Shown: positions 48,612-60,692 of the stretch, piece after piece
Layout: the number at the start of each line of letters is the position of its first letter
Position numbering within the stretch: position 1 is the stretch's first letter
NCBI GenBank assembly: GCA_036429605.1
Contig: JAVFKD010000015.1
Span: forward strand, 1,449,421-1,513,420
DNA: 64,000 nucleotides
Source: Cladobotryum mycophilum
Taxonomy: Eukaryota; Ascomycota; Sordariomycetes; Hypocreales; Hypocreaceae
Direction: 5' to 3'
Notes under the pieces: model-generated
Told to the model about the DNA's origin: nothing
Databases searched by the model: none
The model's input: the letters and a program-made list of their open reading frames with translations, nothing else
Translations under genes and position numbers: made by a program

Positions 48612-49673
48612 ATGAAGTCCACAAAGACAGAGAACGCAAATACGGTGGCTACCGGACTAATCGCGCCGCTTGCTTCCCAGCGTTTTGTCCCGAAAGACCT
48701 ATCCGACCAAACAATTCCGCAGAGTAAACGCTGGGTATATTCAACGCCGTCAGTTGCCAATGGATATCTCAGATCCAAAACCATCAACACTATAATTATT
48801 GTCTTGTTCGTCACTTTCAATTCATCGAGTACAGGTCATAGGTTCTACGAATATCTGAATCAAACGTACGGCGAGTATAACATGAACTTATGGGGAACGT
48901 TCGCCATTACATCGGTATTCTATTGGGTGTGGGCAGCCGTCTTTGCTATTCCCGACTTGACTGGGTGGCCTAGGTGGCTCTTCAAGTATAAGACCCAACC
49001 CTTTGTTCGGGTAAACTCGCGAGAGTATCTTCGCATCGCGCTCATTTCCCTACGAAATCAGGTCTTCGTGGCCCTGCCAATGGTAATATTGACCACGGTT
49101 ATGGGTCCACTCAAGCCAGTCGACCCAACGGCATTGCCTGGGCCCATCCAGACAGCGGCCACGGTAGTATTCGACGTGCTCTGCACCGAAGTGGGTTTCT
49201 ACTACATTCACCGTTTGTTTCACTCCAAGTTACTATATCCAACGTTTCATAAGCAACACCACCAGTTCACGGCTCCTGTTGGTCTGGCTTCGACTTATTG
49301 CACAGTAACAGAGCACGTCTTCTCCAACCTGTTGCCAAACTCCATGGGCATAATACTGATCCCACATCACTGGTCTCAAGCTGTATTCACCTTTCTCTTA
49401 CTGGAGTTTGGTACTATTTGCACGCATTCGGGATATAACATTCCCTGGTTGCCGTCGAATCTGCAACATGACTTCCATCACTTCGCCTTTGATGAGAACT
49501 TTGGGCCTACCGGCATTCTAGACGCATTCCATAAGACAAACAGGAAGTACAGGAGGACGTTGGAAGATGCCAAAAGCCGAGTAGATGGGGACGAGGAGAA
49601 GGCAAGAAAACTAGTTCTCGAGAGACTTGCTAGGATAGAGGCCCAAGACGGGATTAGGCGTGTTGATAAATAG
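48612..49673 (+). CDS. Sterol desaturase / fatty-acid hydroxylase family membrane enzyme
   Basis: 353 residues in one exon. Membrane segments are seen near residues 55-75, 95-115, 145-165 and 230-250. Three His boxes that bind the di-iron centre are present: HRLFH near residue 200, HKQHH near 215 and HDFHH near 290. This is the FA_hydroxylase superfamily (C-4 sterol methyl oxidases, sphingolipid hydroxylases and others), which act at the ER using O2 and electrons from cytochrome b5. The exact lipid substrate is not clear. ER localisation follows from the family. It sits between a secreted FAD oxidase and a 7-TM protein on the same strand, but separate promoters are likely. Confidence 0.85.
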   Translation: MKSTKTENANTVATGLIAPLASQRFVPKDLSDQTIPQSKRWVYSTPSVANGYLRSKTINTIIIVLFVTFNSSSTGHRFYEYLNQTYGEYNMNLWGTFAITSVFYWVWAAVFAIPDLTGWPRWLFKYKTQPFVRVNSREYLRIALISLRNQVFVALPMVILTTVMGPLKPVDPTALPGPIQTAATVVFDVLCTEVGFYYIHRLFHSKLLYPTFHKQHHQFTAPVGLASTYCTVTEHVFSNLLPNSMGIILIPHHWSQAVFTFLLLEFGTICTHSGYNIPWLPSNLQHDFHHFAFDENFGPTGILDAFHKTNRKYRRTLEDAKSRVDGDEEKARKLVLERLARIEAQDGIRRVDK

Positions 49674-51066
49674 ATGCGAGTAAAGACACAGCTTAAATCA
49701 GATGTTGAGTTGTTGTGGAATAGTCTCACTTATGAATTGTGCAAATAGTTTTAAGTTGGAGCTTTCCTTATAACCACATCGGTGTCTACCGTGACTATGA
49801 AAGTAGTCGTGCTCCCAGGATTCGACCTATAAAAACTTCCTTCAGGCAGTCCAGACATATACAAATTGCAGACACTAGGGATGGTCCCTCCCATGATTGT
49901 CATCTTCATCAAAGCGGATATCATCACGAAGCAATTCAACCACAGCAGCGTCAGCAACAGTCGTTGTTGGCACATCCAACCTCGAAAGAGAAGTTAGCGA
50001 GAAATTCGGCAGACTGTTTCCCAGATTGTATATTTTATCCAAGGCTACCGTCATCCCGGAGACGGCCGTCGTTACATCTGTTCAGAATTCATACCGACAT
50101 TATGTTTAGCGCCGTTAGTCACATATTTACCGGCTATAGGGCTCTTTTGATTGGCACCAATGACCAAAGATATCATGAAACATGATACGCCTGGTGAGTT
50201 GCTTGTTCAGTCGCCCTCGGTAATGATTGACTCGTTGGACAATATGAAGTGGCGACGAAGAGCAATTTGCGCAGGATGGGTGGTTAGGGACGTGGCAAGC
50301 TACCTCTGGCTTTCCTACCTATGCAGCACCAGCTGACGGAGGGGCACGGCAAGAAGGGCGGGCCAATGGCGACATGGAACAGTGCCTTTACTGATCGGGG
50401 ATGTAATAGCGTATTCCTGTCGCGCAGGGCGGGTTTCTTCAGGTACGATCATATGGAATCCTCTTGGGAGCATTCTTCTGTCATGTCTGTTGCCCCTCTC
50501 GTTATTTGCTTTTTCCTATGCCTAGGGAGGTGAAACCGATACCAGTTCTAGGTACTCCGTACTCCGTAGTGGCTATGCGGAACCTGTAGTGGGCGACGTA
50601 CCTACACAATGATCTAAATGCGTGGGCTACCTAAACTCTCTTGGGAGGGCATTTCGGCGCTAGAGATTGTTGAAGCCTGGCCAACGATATTACGCCAGAT
50701 CCCGAATGCCAGTTCTTATTATAGGCGAGTACTTATCGTCGTGAGTCAGTTATGGTACAGTCACCAAGGTTAGGATGCGTATTTTGTGCTGTGTAGACCA
50801 CCGAATGGGGTGAATGGCTGGCCCGAAAAGATGACAACAGTCAACGTATACCTATTTCGACATGCATTTCGACAAACGCCCCTCCCTCCCCCTAATAGAT
50901 GTTAGCTTAGACTTCCATCTTCCAGCGGTTATATAACGCAGAGTTGCTTGAGTGTAATGTTCCAGGTTTGTTCATGAATATATTCTGGGGCCAAATCAGA
51001 GCTCGCTATTCCTTGCAATCATCCAGGATTGCACAACTCCAGTTTCCATACAAAAAATTCACCGCC
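49674..51066. other. Intergenic, no gene seen
   Basis: About 1.4 kb with short open frames that do not look coding. It holds the promoter of the 7-TM gene; no TATA box was clear. Confidence 0.4.
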
Positions 51067-52102
51067 ATGGGTCATTTCACGCTCAGCGATGGTCTTGCCA
51101 TATGGGAACTTATTTACTATGTCGTTGCCCTAAGTTGCAGCGTTGTGGTATCATCTCGTCACGGATTGTCCAGAAGCTCGGGCTGGGTTTTTCTCGCCAT
51201 CTTCAGCACCATTCGAGTCACTGGTTGTTCTGCCCAGATTGCAACAGTCGTAGCCAAATCAGACACAGCCGAGACTGTTGCGACCATAATGGGTTTCTTA
51301 GGCCTATCGCCTCTCTTGTTAGCTACCCTGGGAATTCTATCTCGAGTGTAAGCATCAAGTTAACTCTTCTCCGTTGCAATTGCAGAGGGATGAGGTTATC
51401 CCTCGGTGTTTGCGGCGCTTAAACTGACCATGAATATTGAACAGATACTTTTCTATACTGAAGATGCCGTGGAACTTTGTATTTGGTCTCGCCGTCATCA
51501 AAATGGCACAAGTCCCAGCTGCCACGGCCCTCATCCTCTGCATTATAGGGGCAACATCGGCAAATACCCCGGCTGAGATCGCAAACCAAGATACTGTGAA
51601 AGCAGGAGTGGTCGTCTATTTGATAGTCTTGATCATTCTTGGTCTGCTGACAATGGGGGCTGGCATCGCACAATGCTTGACAGGCCGACGTGGGGAGAGT
51701 ACACTACTGCACGTTGTGGCGGCTTCGCTACCATTCCTCCTATTACGCATTATCCACTCATTCCTTTTGGTCTTTTCTAAGCATTTCCAAGCTTCGGCAG
51801 CAAAAGCATCAACGTCATCTATTATAGCGGAGCTATTTATGGCGAGAATAGAGGAGATGATCATTGTTCTATTATTCTTGTGGGCAGGGCTCACACACGA
51901 AGCGGTTCCAAGAAACGAAGATGGGACTAAGCGAAGCAGTGGAGAGAAGCTCATGTATCAGGCCGGGCGAGGGGATTTTGGTGCGGGCAAGCTGGGAATG
52001 GCATCGCTAGCCGTCTCGGCCGTTATTGCCATGTGCCGAAAAGAAAGTGATAAGGACAAGAGCCAAGTGTTGAATGCTAACAGGGCACCGGGAGAGGCCT
52101 AA
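51067..52102 (+). CDS. Fungal seven-TM membrane protein (DUF7702-like)
   Basis: 312 residues in two exons, 51067-51347 and 51445-52102, with an intron 51348-51444 (GTAAGC donor, ACAG acceptor). About seven hydrophobic segments are visible: near residues 10-28, 38-55, 70-95, 105-135, 150-175, 185-210 and 225-245. A hydrophilic C-terminal tail ends in RAPGEA. The pattern, with a SRSSGWVFLAIFSTIRVTG-like segment in TM2, matches an uncharacterised fungal 7-TM family. It may be a receptor-like protein but no G-protein motif is visible. The start is the ATG at 51067, which has a good context (GCCATGG); an earlier in-frame ATG at 50944 would add a hydrophilic leader of 41 residues. Confidence 0.7.
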
Positions 52103-53835
52103 ACCGTTTAGTTGGTAAAAATCTATTTTATTATACATTTTATAGTAAATGCTTATTAACCTAGAAAGAGTTTTTTTAAAAAAAACAGAACTTTTTGTTG
52201 CGTATGTCTACATCACTATTAAGAACAGTTTCATGATACGCGGAGACCCTGCCTCTTCCTACAGGGTAACACTCCAAGGGTATGGATGTCTTGCTTGGGC
52301 AAACGTACGTATTCATGCATCCATCGATGTCAGGCTCAAGTGGGACTACCTGTTGCGATTGATGGGCATAAGGTAGCGGTAGATCATTCTACATATATTC
52401 ATCAATTCATTCAATAGAATTATCTTAAGTTATATCTATGCTCTCACTTGTAGTGTAGTGCCTTATGCAGATGTTGAAGTTCGCAGCGTAAGTAATCCGT
52501 GTCGCGTTACAAAATATGAGAGACTGTTGGAGGAGGGGTTGTTCAAAGCTCAAGACATGGCCCATGTTGCATGGTGACTGGTAATAATTTTAATTTAATT
52601 ATTGAAGCATCGCATACACATTACCGACCAATATTCATGCCGAACTCTTACCCATGCAACACATTCATGCAAGTAGGCATGCATGCACCCTACCAGTACA
52701 GGCAACGCGAGGATGCAAACCCCTCCATGTGTTGAAACGTAGGGGCGGGGTTCATATACAGGCACTCACACACCTCACCCCTCTCCTGGTTTGGTGTTCC
52801 ACTCATTTCGGATCATCTCGTAGAAAGTCAGTGAAGCTATGGGCCTGAGAATAGGTGGTGGAGATTGGCCACTCCAATTGGGCAATGCAAATACCCTGTC
52901 GAGCATTTTCATCCTATCCAGTCCCGTCCTCGATATCGTCGGTACAGGTATGGAGTCTCCCGCCCAAGACGGCTGATGGTCTCCGGGAATGTTACCACAT
53001 CAACCTTGCCGAGCCATGCTCGTGCATGAAGTGGATATTCAGCCAGCCACACAGGGCCAATTATGGTCCCAATTTTATATTTGCAGACGGTTGTGCTATC
53101 AGTCATCCAATGTGCGCGTCTGAACCTCACAGCAGAGTGTTGCATCACCGGAGTGGCTGCATTCAAGCTGTAAACACTTGGCGTCTAGAACAAGCTTTCA
53201 TTTTTGCACACTCTATGCTTTTACGTGGCGATTGGGTCGACACATACGTATGCACGCGAAGAAGGTGTGGGCGATATTATGTGATGCGCAGACGGTAGAT
53301 CCTACACTGCCCTTACTCCTTGCATCTCTCCTCTCCTCTCCTCTCCTCTCCCCTCTGCGTCGCTTGGTAAATACGACCTCAGAGCGGAGAAGCTCAATAT
53401 ATTGATCTCATGATCAACGCAATGCAGTTGTAATTTGCAACAATGACATCACATTCCTTTCATTACGTACCTATCATCGTGCCGGAAGCCAAAGTCTGTA
53501 AGGTCAGGGTCAAGACATACTCATGCAAGGAGCAGCAACATGACGCTCTGTGAACAGGCGGTCGACCAACCAAGACCTTTATATCATTTATAGCAATTAG
53601 CAAATGCTGTGTACAATCCTCTCTACCCCGCACATAAACGGATGGGAATACGTACGCATGCTACACGGAAAGCTATAAACGTCAAAGACGGTCCCGCTCA
53701 GCAAGCAAAAGTAATCAACAAGTATCATGCAAACTTGATCGAGGCTTATACACGCAAAGCCGACTAGATTCTTGTCCTATCTCAAATCTTCTCTCTTTCT
53801 TGCGCCAACGTCCTATACCAAATCACTCGCCCAAC
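52103..53835. other. Intergenic, no gene seen
   Basis: About 1.7 kb without convincing coding sequence. An open frame at 52855-53298 is rejected (see below). A (TCTCC)n repeat lies near 53325-53353. The last 500 bases are the promoter of the aminopeptidase gene. Confidence 0.4.
53325..53353 (+). repeat. (TCTCC)n short tandem repeat
   Basis: Five to six TCTCC units occur in the upstream region of the aminopeptidase gene, with one variation at the right end. Confidence 0.75.
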
Positions 53836-56572
53836 ATGCCTGACGTGCTCCCCGACAATGTCAAGGTCAAGCACTATGCCCTCTCCCTGAGGGAGCTGGA
53901 GTTCAAGAACTGGTCATACAAGGGCACTGTGATGTATGCACTACCGATTTTGTCCATCCCTGTCATCTCTCATATCTAACGTGAGCGGCGTACAGTATTC
54001 AATCTGAGATTGTCAAGGCTACCAAGACAATTATCCTCAACGCCAACGAGCTGGAACTCTCCAATGCCAAGGTTCAAATTGCTGGAAAGTCATGGGAGTC
54101 CACCAAATTCTCCTTTGATACCAAGAAGCAGAGGGCTACCATCACGTTCAGTAGCAACATTCCAGTATCAAAGGATGCCTCAATTGCTATCGAGTTCAGC
54201 GGCACCATAAATGACAAAATGGCGGGCTTCTATCGCAGCAGATACAAGCCCGCCCCCGGGACCACTCCTGACCCGGATACGCCTCATGATGATGACTGGT
54301 ATTACATGTTCAGTACCCAGTTTGAGGCAGCTGATGCTCGGAGAGCATTCCCTTGCTTTGATGAACCGAATCTCAAGGCCACCTATGACTTTGACATTGA
54401 GATTCCCAATGGGCTAGTTGCGCTCGGCAACATGCCTGTCAAGGATACCAAGCCCTCCAAAGATGGTTGGAAAGTGGTATCATTTGAAACATCGCACCCC
54501 ATGAGCTCATATCTGGTGGCATGGGCTGTGGGTGACTTTGAGTATATTGAGTCATTCAACAAGGACAAGATTCCTATCCGTGTCTACACCACCCGCGGCC
54601 TAAAAGAACAGGGCCAATACGCCCTTGACAATGCGCCTAAAATTCTCGACTTTCACGCAGACACCTTTGGGATCAAGTACCCATTGCCCAAGCTCGACTT
54701 GGTCGCCGTTCACGAGTTCAGCAGCGGTGCCATGGAAAATTGGGGCCTTATTGTCTACCGTATCACGGATATTCTATACGACGAGGCCACTTCTGACGTG
54801 GAGTTCAAGAACTCTGTTGCTTATACTGTAGCGCATGAGCTTGCTCACCAATGGTTTGGCAACCTGGTCACGATGAACTGGTGGGATGAGCTTTGGCTTA
54901 ATGAAGGCTTTGCAACCTGGGCTGGATGGGCTGCCGTTAACCATTTGTTCCCGGATTGGAACGTATGGCCTCAATTCGTTAACGAGGGCATGGAAAAGGC
55001 GTTCCGCCTTGATGGCATCCGAGCTAGCCATCCCGTCCATGTCGATGTGGAGAGTGGCACTGATGCCGACTCGGTCTTTGATGACATTAGTTATCTCAAA
55101 GGGTGCTCCGTCATTCGCATGGTTGCCGACCATGTTGGCACGGACAAATTCATCCTTGGTGTCTCCCAGTACCTCAAATCCCATGAGTACGGCAATGCGA
55201 CATCCAAAGACCTTTGGGACGCCATTGGAAATGTTTCAGGCGAGCCAATCAGCCAAATAACAGATGCTTGGATCACCAAAGTTGGCCATCCTGTGCTCAC
55301 CGTCAAGGAAACGGCGGCCGGTCAGATCTCTGTTAGACAGACACGGTTCCTCTCCACGGGTGATGTCGGCCCCAAAGATGATACCACCACCTGGCAGGTT
55401 CCTATTACTTTCAAGAGTCAGAAGGATGTCAAGCGCTTGACTCTAACTAAAAAGGAAGACAAGATTTCCATCGATGACGACTTCTATGTGTTGAACAGCG
55501 ATTCCGATGGCTTCTATCGCATCAATTACCCTTCCTCGAGATTAAACAAGCTAGCAACTCAACTGGACCGTCTTTCTACTGAGGACAGAATTGCTCTTGT
55601 CGGATCAACGGCTGATCTTGCCTTTGCCGGTACTCTCTCCACGCCTGTTCTTCTGGAGCTCCTTAAAAGCTTCAAAGAGGAGAAGCACCCGCTGGTCTGG
55701 CGTCAGATACTCAACAATCTCGAGGCAGTGCAGTCCGTCTTTGGAGAGGATGAGGAGATTAGAAACGGTCTCAAGACCTTTGTCGCGAATCTCATTGATG
55801 GCCAAATGGGAGATGACATCTGGGATTTTGATTCAAAGGATACCTACCTCGAACAAATCTTCCGCAAGACGCTGATTACTGGTGCTGTCAGCTTTGGCCA
55901 TCCTAAGTGAGTTATTCGACCATCTTTACCATTTATCCTGTATTCTGCTGACATTTTATCCCATAGAACTCTAGCAACGGCCGTGGAGAAATACAAGGCA
56001 TGGGTTCAAGACCCTCAGAAGAACCCAATCAATCCGTGCCTGCGGGCCGCTGTTTGGCGTGCCGGTTTGATTGACAACCCTGACGACGGGGTCAAGGTGC
56101 TGAAGAAAGAGTGGAGTCAGACTACTACCGTTGACGGCAAAGTCCTCTGCTTGACTGCCCTTTCGACCGTAGAGAAGACAGACCTGTTGACCAACGACCT
56201 TCTCCCCTTCCTCTTTGAGTCGACTCCCCCGACGAGCGTGTTCCAGCTGGTGACATGGCTACTCTTGGCAGCGGCCTCGCCGACAACTACGTCGCCAGAC
56301 CACTGCAGTGGGCGTACATGCAGAAGAACTGGGACGATCAAGTCACCACCAAGCTCAGCAACGCCATGCTTCTCGAGCGCTTTATTGCTCAGACCCTGAA
56401 TTGTTTCACCGAAGAGAGTGAGATTGCGGTGATTGATTCGTTCTTCACCAAGAGCACCGCCGAGAGCTTCAAACGAACACTTGACACAATCAAGGATAAG
56501 ATTAGAGGTCGGGCCTACTACAAGGAGCGGGATGAGGAGGAATTGAAGAACTGGCTGCGCAGCAATGCATAG
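53836..56572 (+). CDS. M1-family aminopeptidase, Ape2/puromycin-sensitive type (one frame break)
   Basis: About 872 residues in three exons: 53836-53933, 53996-55906 and 55967-56572. Zinc-binding HELAHQWFGN with the downstream LNEGFA is at 54835-54915, and the substrate-recognition motif GAMEN is at 54728-54742. A C-terminal ERAP1-like domain follows. It removes N-terminal residues from peptides in the cytosol or vacuole, feeding peptide breakdown. The C-terminal domain is broken at a C5 run (56226-56230): one extra base restores the frame from LLPFLFESTPP to the conserved block beginning VPAGDM. An intact gene with a read error is the most likely explanation. The start is the first ATG, with PDVLPDNVKVKHY matching the family opening. 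Confidence 0.93.
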
Positions 56573-57375
56573 ATGCGAGTCTGTAACAATGGTGACTAAG
56601 AAAATTAAGAAGGTAGCATAGGTGACCCAGTATGGATCTCAATGGGAACAATCATGCTATGCAAGATTTCAGTGTGTTGCATTATTACTAGTGCAAGACT
56701 AAATATTTATCTCAGATTGACGGCTTGAGATGTGAATACTACAGCTGGTGTTGAGCTTGATCAAGTATGCACGTAGAAATTGTCCTTCTTGAAGCGAAAT
56801 GCGAACAACGCAATGACCGGCATACGAGTCAACTATTAAACCACTCCAATTCAGGAACAATACAACGCCCTCATCTATCCCCTTTGATCCGGGATGACAA
56901 GAATTCCAAACTTCAACATCATCATCATCATCAATATGAATTTACCCCGCGGCTCTTGTCCAATCGCACTCGACGTTCGGTCAGGTAGCTAAGAGAAGGA
57001 AATCCTATTAAGTGGGCTACCTTACGTGGAGGCTGTGCAATGGCTGCCCGCTATGCAGGCGTGTTACCTGTTGATAATAGTCGACGTGAACGAAAGTCTT
57101 TTAATGGGCTAAGTCCCTTGACCCAACTTTCCTCATGCATATGCTAAGTTAATGCGCCTTACGCTGTAAATTGTATGCATTGATACGAAGAGGTAAGCAG
57201 GGTATGTTTGACTGACTAGGGAGGCGTGCACTACCACAGAGCAGAGTACAGTTGATGCTCGATCAATCTACATTAGAGTAATGATCGCTACTGACATGGG
57301 TGTATAGTTGCCCAATATCACGCGAGGAGGGAGCGTTGCTTGTGCAGCACAGTAGCCCAAAAAGACGAAACAAGC
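56573..57375. other. Intergenic, no feature seen
   Basis: About 800 bases; a CAT repeat near 56918-56935 is the only pattern noted. Confidence 0.4.
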
Positions 57376-58434
57376 ATGTCATCTCCAAACCATCGTAAGC
57401 CAACCCTCCCGTCCCGTTCCTCACCAAGGCTTCCAACTCACTCTTGAGTTTTGCCTCTAGCCTATCTCAGCCTTCCAATACCTAGCGACGCGCCATTCGA
57501 ATTAAAGCCATCGCCTAGAAGAGGATGGGGCGCCTTTGCCAAAACACGAATCCCACAAGGGGCCATCATCTTGACAGAGAAGCCCCTCTTTGTCATCCAA
57601 AAGCCAAGCACAGAAATCACGGAACATGACGTCTTGCAAACTTTCAACCGGTTACCGCCCGCTAAGAAACAGCAGTTCTTGCTCCTCCGCGAAAATGCCG
57701 CCCAGCCGTTCAATTACATGGAGGAAGCATTCTGCGAGAATTCTTTCAACGTTGTTCAGCCGGACGGTGCTACACATCATGGCTTATTCCTCCTTCACTC
57801 GCGCTTCAACCATTCATGTATGCCCAATACGGTGATCCCAGCCAACGATAGAGGGGTTGTTACGAGCTTCGCCATCAGGGACATCCTCCCCGGTGAGGAA
57901 ATAACTTTTCTCTATAACCGAAATCTCGAATACATGACCCGTGGTGAGCGTCAAATAGTACAACGATTCATGTGCAGCTGCAAGACGTGCACGAAAGGCG
58001 GCCCCCTTCAGCAAGAACTCAGCGACATGCGACGAAGGCTTGCTCGGGGGTTGGAGTATCTCATCAATGGCCAAGATGTAGATAGGAACCAACACCACGC
58101 GGACTACTCGCTCATTATCGACCTCGAATTAAAAAAGGCCGCCGAGGGGCTTTGCATACCCTTCTCATCCAGGTTCATTTACAACCTCTTGATCATATTT
58201 TTAATTGAAGAGGAAGGGCTATTAGATAACGGTGCTCTTCTCTCACTACACCCCAGAATGGAGGCAGCTTCAAAGGTCTTCAAGACGGCTGAGAATGCCA
58301 GGCTTGCTAAGCTCGTAATGGAACAAGAGTCTTGGCGAGAAAAAGTGTTCTTGTCGTTCAGACTTTGGGGGCGAGAAGATGCTGCTGATCATGACTTTGC
58401 CAGGTTGTTGCAAATGTCGAGGGAACTTCTTTAG
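57376..58434 (+). CDS. SET-domain protein (SMYD/SET5-like)
   Basis: 330 residues in two exons, 57376-57394 and 57461-58434. The first exon encodes only MSSPNH plus one base; the GTAAGC donor and CTCTAG acceptor join to give the PYLSLPIPSD opening. The SET core shows the RGWGAFA motif near residue 30, the SRFNHSCMPNT motif near 120 (S-adenosylmethionine binding), GEEITFLYN near 155 and a Cys-x-Cys-x2-Cys post-SET zinc site (CSCKTC). These fungal proteins are predicted lysine methyltransferases; their targets are often unknown. The start was set by the splice model, because the frame has no good ATG inside exon 2. Confidence 0.82.
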
Positions 58435-59544
58435 GGTATACATTTGGAGTTTTACCTTTAGTTATTAAGGATTTGTGTGTAAACTGCATATATTCCCTTA
58501 ACAGCTGGTGCCAAGAAATTGATATGTCAAAGGGAAGTGTCCTGATCCACTGCCAACATAAACATAACATGATCTAGGTTATCCTTGCTGGGAAACGCCC
58601 GGAACGTCACAATTTCTCACCCCATTCAGTTAAGAGAGGATGCAGAATTTAGACAGGTGAGGCATCAGCCGCTCAGGTTCTAACACGGCTCAAGTCTGTC
58701 TTTCAACCCAAGCTGCATTGTGTTCAGGCTCTAAAGTAAGACATTCCGGTCCTGCTGAATGAAAATGCGGAGGAAAAATGATCTAACCCCCAAACTTGGA
58801 AGCACCAAGCATCACGGTTCATTCAGCTTCCGGGGTCAATATGCTTAGTTTTAAGTAACCTCTATTCCCTTTCAGTTCTTTTTTCTTTTGACACTCGGCG
58901 GATAAAATCCCGTCTAAATACGAGCTCATCTATTTGGCCGTTCAGCTCCGGACCAAGCTCTCCATCCCCCAGTATTAGCCCCCTGATCATGCATCACACT
59001 AAAGGTCAAAACACCACCGCTAACCACGTCAAAAAGGAAAACTCGCATCCTAAACTGTTTTTGACTACTACGTAGCATCCGATCGCTGCCCTAAAGCAGT
59101 CGGTCAAGGCTGCACCCGCACTGACTCACCCGCCTATTGTCCGTTGCGTGGCGTTTGAGACACTGTTTTGGGAAATTGAGGGGACTCAAGACACCGTCAA
59201 TCGTGACACGCCGCTAGGCTAGATGGCTGGAAGCTTTCCTTTTTGCTTCATCTGGCCAATTGGATCATGTTGACATGGGTGACACTGCTGACATGGCTGA
59301 GGGGAGAGCGGGACGACTTTTTTCAGACCGCAAAGGAATCAAGTGCCGGCATCAAATTGAGAAAACTCACCTTTCAAGATCTTGTATAAAGATGCCATCT
59401 TCCTCCGTCCAAGAGACTTTTTCTCTCCTCATCCCAACAACACAAGCTTCACATTCGCTTAGAAGTCGTTGTTTAATATCCTTAATCTTTTACCTTTCTA
59501 CTCTTTTCAAGTATTAATATCCTGCCCCACTTTCAATCTTCAAA
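58435..59544. promoter_or_regulatory. Intergenic region upstream of the hydrophobin gene
   Basis: No gene seen. A TATAAA lies at 59385-59390, followed by a C/T-rich leader to the ATG. The long promoter space fits a developmentally regulated gene. Confidence 0.45.
59385..59390 (+). promoter_or_regulatory. TATA box of the hydrophobin gene
   Basis: TATAAA lies 155 bases before the start codon, within TTGTATAAAGATG. Confidence 0.6.
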
Positions 59545-60043
59545 ATGAAGTTCTTCGCTATCGCTGCTATCTTGGCTGCCACAGCCGTTGCTGTTCCCAC
59601 CAGCTACCCACCTCCTCCCGGTGGTGGCAACCCTGGATACCCTGGAACTCCTGGCAACCCCGGATACCCTGGAACTCCTGGAAACCCAGGTGGCCCTTAC
59701 CCTCCTGGTGGCGGCAGCGGTCGTCTTTGTCCTGCTGGCCTCTTCTCTGTCCCTCAGTGCTGTGCGACTGATGTCTTGGGTCTTGCCGACCTTGACTGCC
59801 ACACTCGTGAGTAAACCTCATCTTTAGACGAATATGTAGTTGCTAATATTCTACTCCAGCCCGATCCAGCCCCAGCAACGGTGCTTCATTCAAGCAGATC
59901 TGCGCCAAGGAGGGCCAGCGAGCTCGCTGCTGTGTTCTCCCTGTTGTAAGTCACCTTGCCAACAACTCTCTTGCAACATCAGATGCTAACCATTGTGACT
60001 CTAGCTTGGCCAAGCTCTTCTCTGTCAAAGCGCCCCTAACTAA
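59545..60043 (+). CDS. Class II hydrophobin with a Gly/Pro repeat region
   Basis: 128 residues in three exons (59545-59806, 59860-59945 and 60005-60043). A signal peptide (MKFFAIAAILAATAVAVP) precedes a Gly-Pro-Tyr-rich segment with NPGYPGTPG repeats. The class II core then follows with eight Cys in the C-CC-C-C-CC-C order: LCPAGLFSVPQCCATDVLGL, then ...LDCHT, ICAKEG, RARCC and LCQ. Hydrophobins are secreted, self-assemble at air-water or hyphal surfaces and make aerial structures or spores water-repellent. The Gly/Pro region is longer than in the shortest class II proteins. The last exon encodes only 12 residues (LGQALLCQSAPN). Expression is probably linked to aerial growth. Confidence 0.95.
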
Positions 60044-60692
60044 GAAGCGACTTCTTACAAGAATGGCAATAAGCTGAACAACGAATTCAAGAGTGTTCCG
60101 TTGTTCATGGGGCATACTGGGGCTGGATGATGATGTTATGTTGGGAATGATGTGAAATGAATATATAATTACGCAAAGATGGCTGGGAACTAAAGGTTGA
60201 ATGTCACTTATGATATGTTTACCAAGGACTTTATTCTTAGCTTGCAAATGTTATCTTGTACAACCAATTGGATCTACCTTGTTCGTACAATCGCTCTGTA
60301 ATTGGAATATGGCGAGGAGCTAGAGAGGTAATAGTAGAAATTGATATAAACCCTGACTTGCGTTGCAATTGCTTGTGGTATTGAGAAAATTTGAGATAAA
60401 CCTGTATATATCTCTGCCATAACAAAAAGGTTGATTAGTTGGGATGTAGGAGATTTCATGGACGACTCCAAACGTTTATAGAATTAGAGACCACAATCTT
60501 CCATAAGAAAGGTCCAAACTTACACATATGGAGAAGTAAGCGGTGCAAGAATCCAAATAAGAACAGAATGGATCCATCTCTTTACCCCGCCACGGCCCGA
60601 AACGGCGATCGCCGGCCACCTCCCCCACACAAACCCATAATTTAACCATTTACACAAAATGAGAGCACCTCTTTACCATAATCCCTCATTTT
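60044..60692. other. Intergenic, no feature seen
   Basis: It holds the 3' end of the hydrophobin gene and nothing else recognisable. Confidence 0.4.

Noticed and set aside
49739..50533. Several small open frames downstream of the hydroxylase gene
   Set aside because: No domain, no consistent frame and no intron signals that join them.
27490..52102. A secondary-metabolite cluster (MFS, FAD oxidase, hydroxylase)
   Set aside because: No polyketide synthase, peptide synthetase, terpene synthase or pathway regulator is visible, and unrelated genes lie between the candidates.
52855..53298. 147-residue open frame in the 52-53.8 kb gap
   Set aside because: Cys/His/Trp-rich random composition, no homology that I recognise, and the frame lies in promoter-like DNA.
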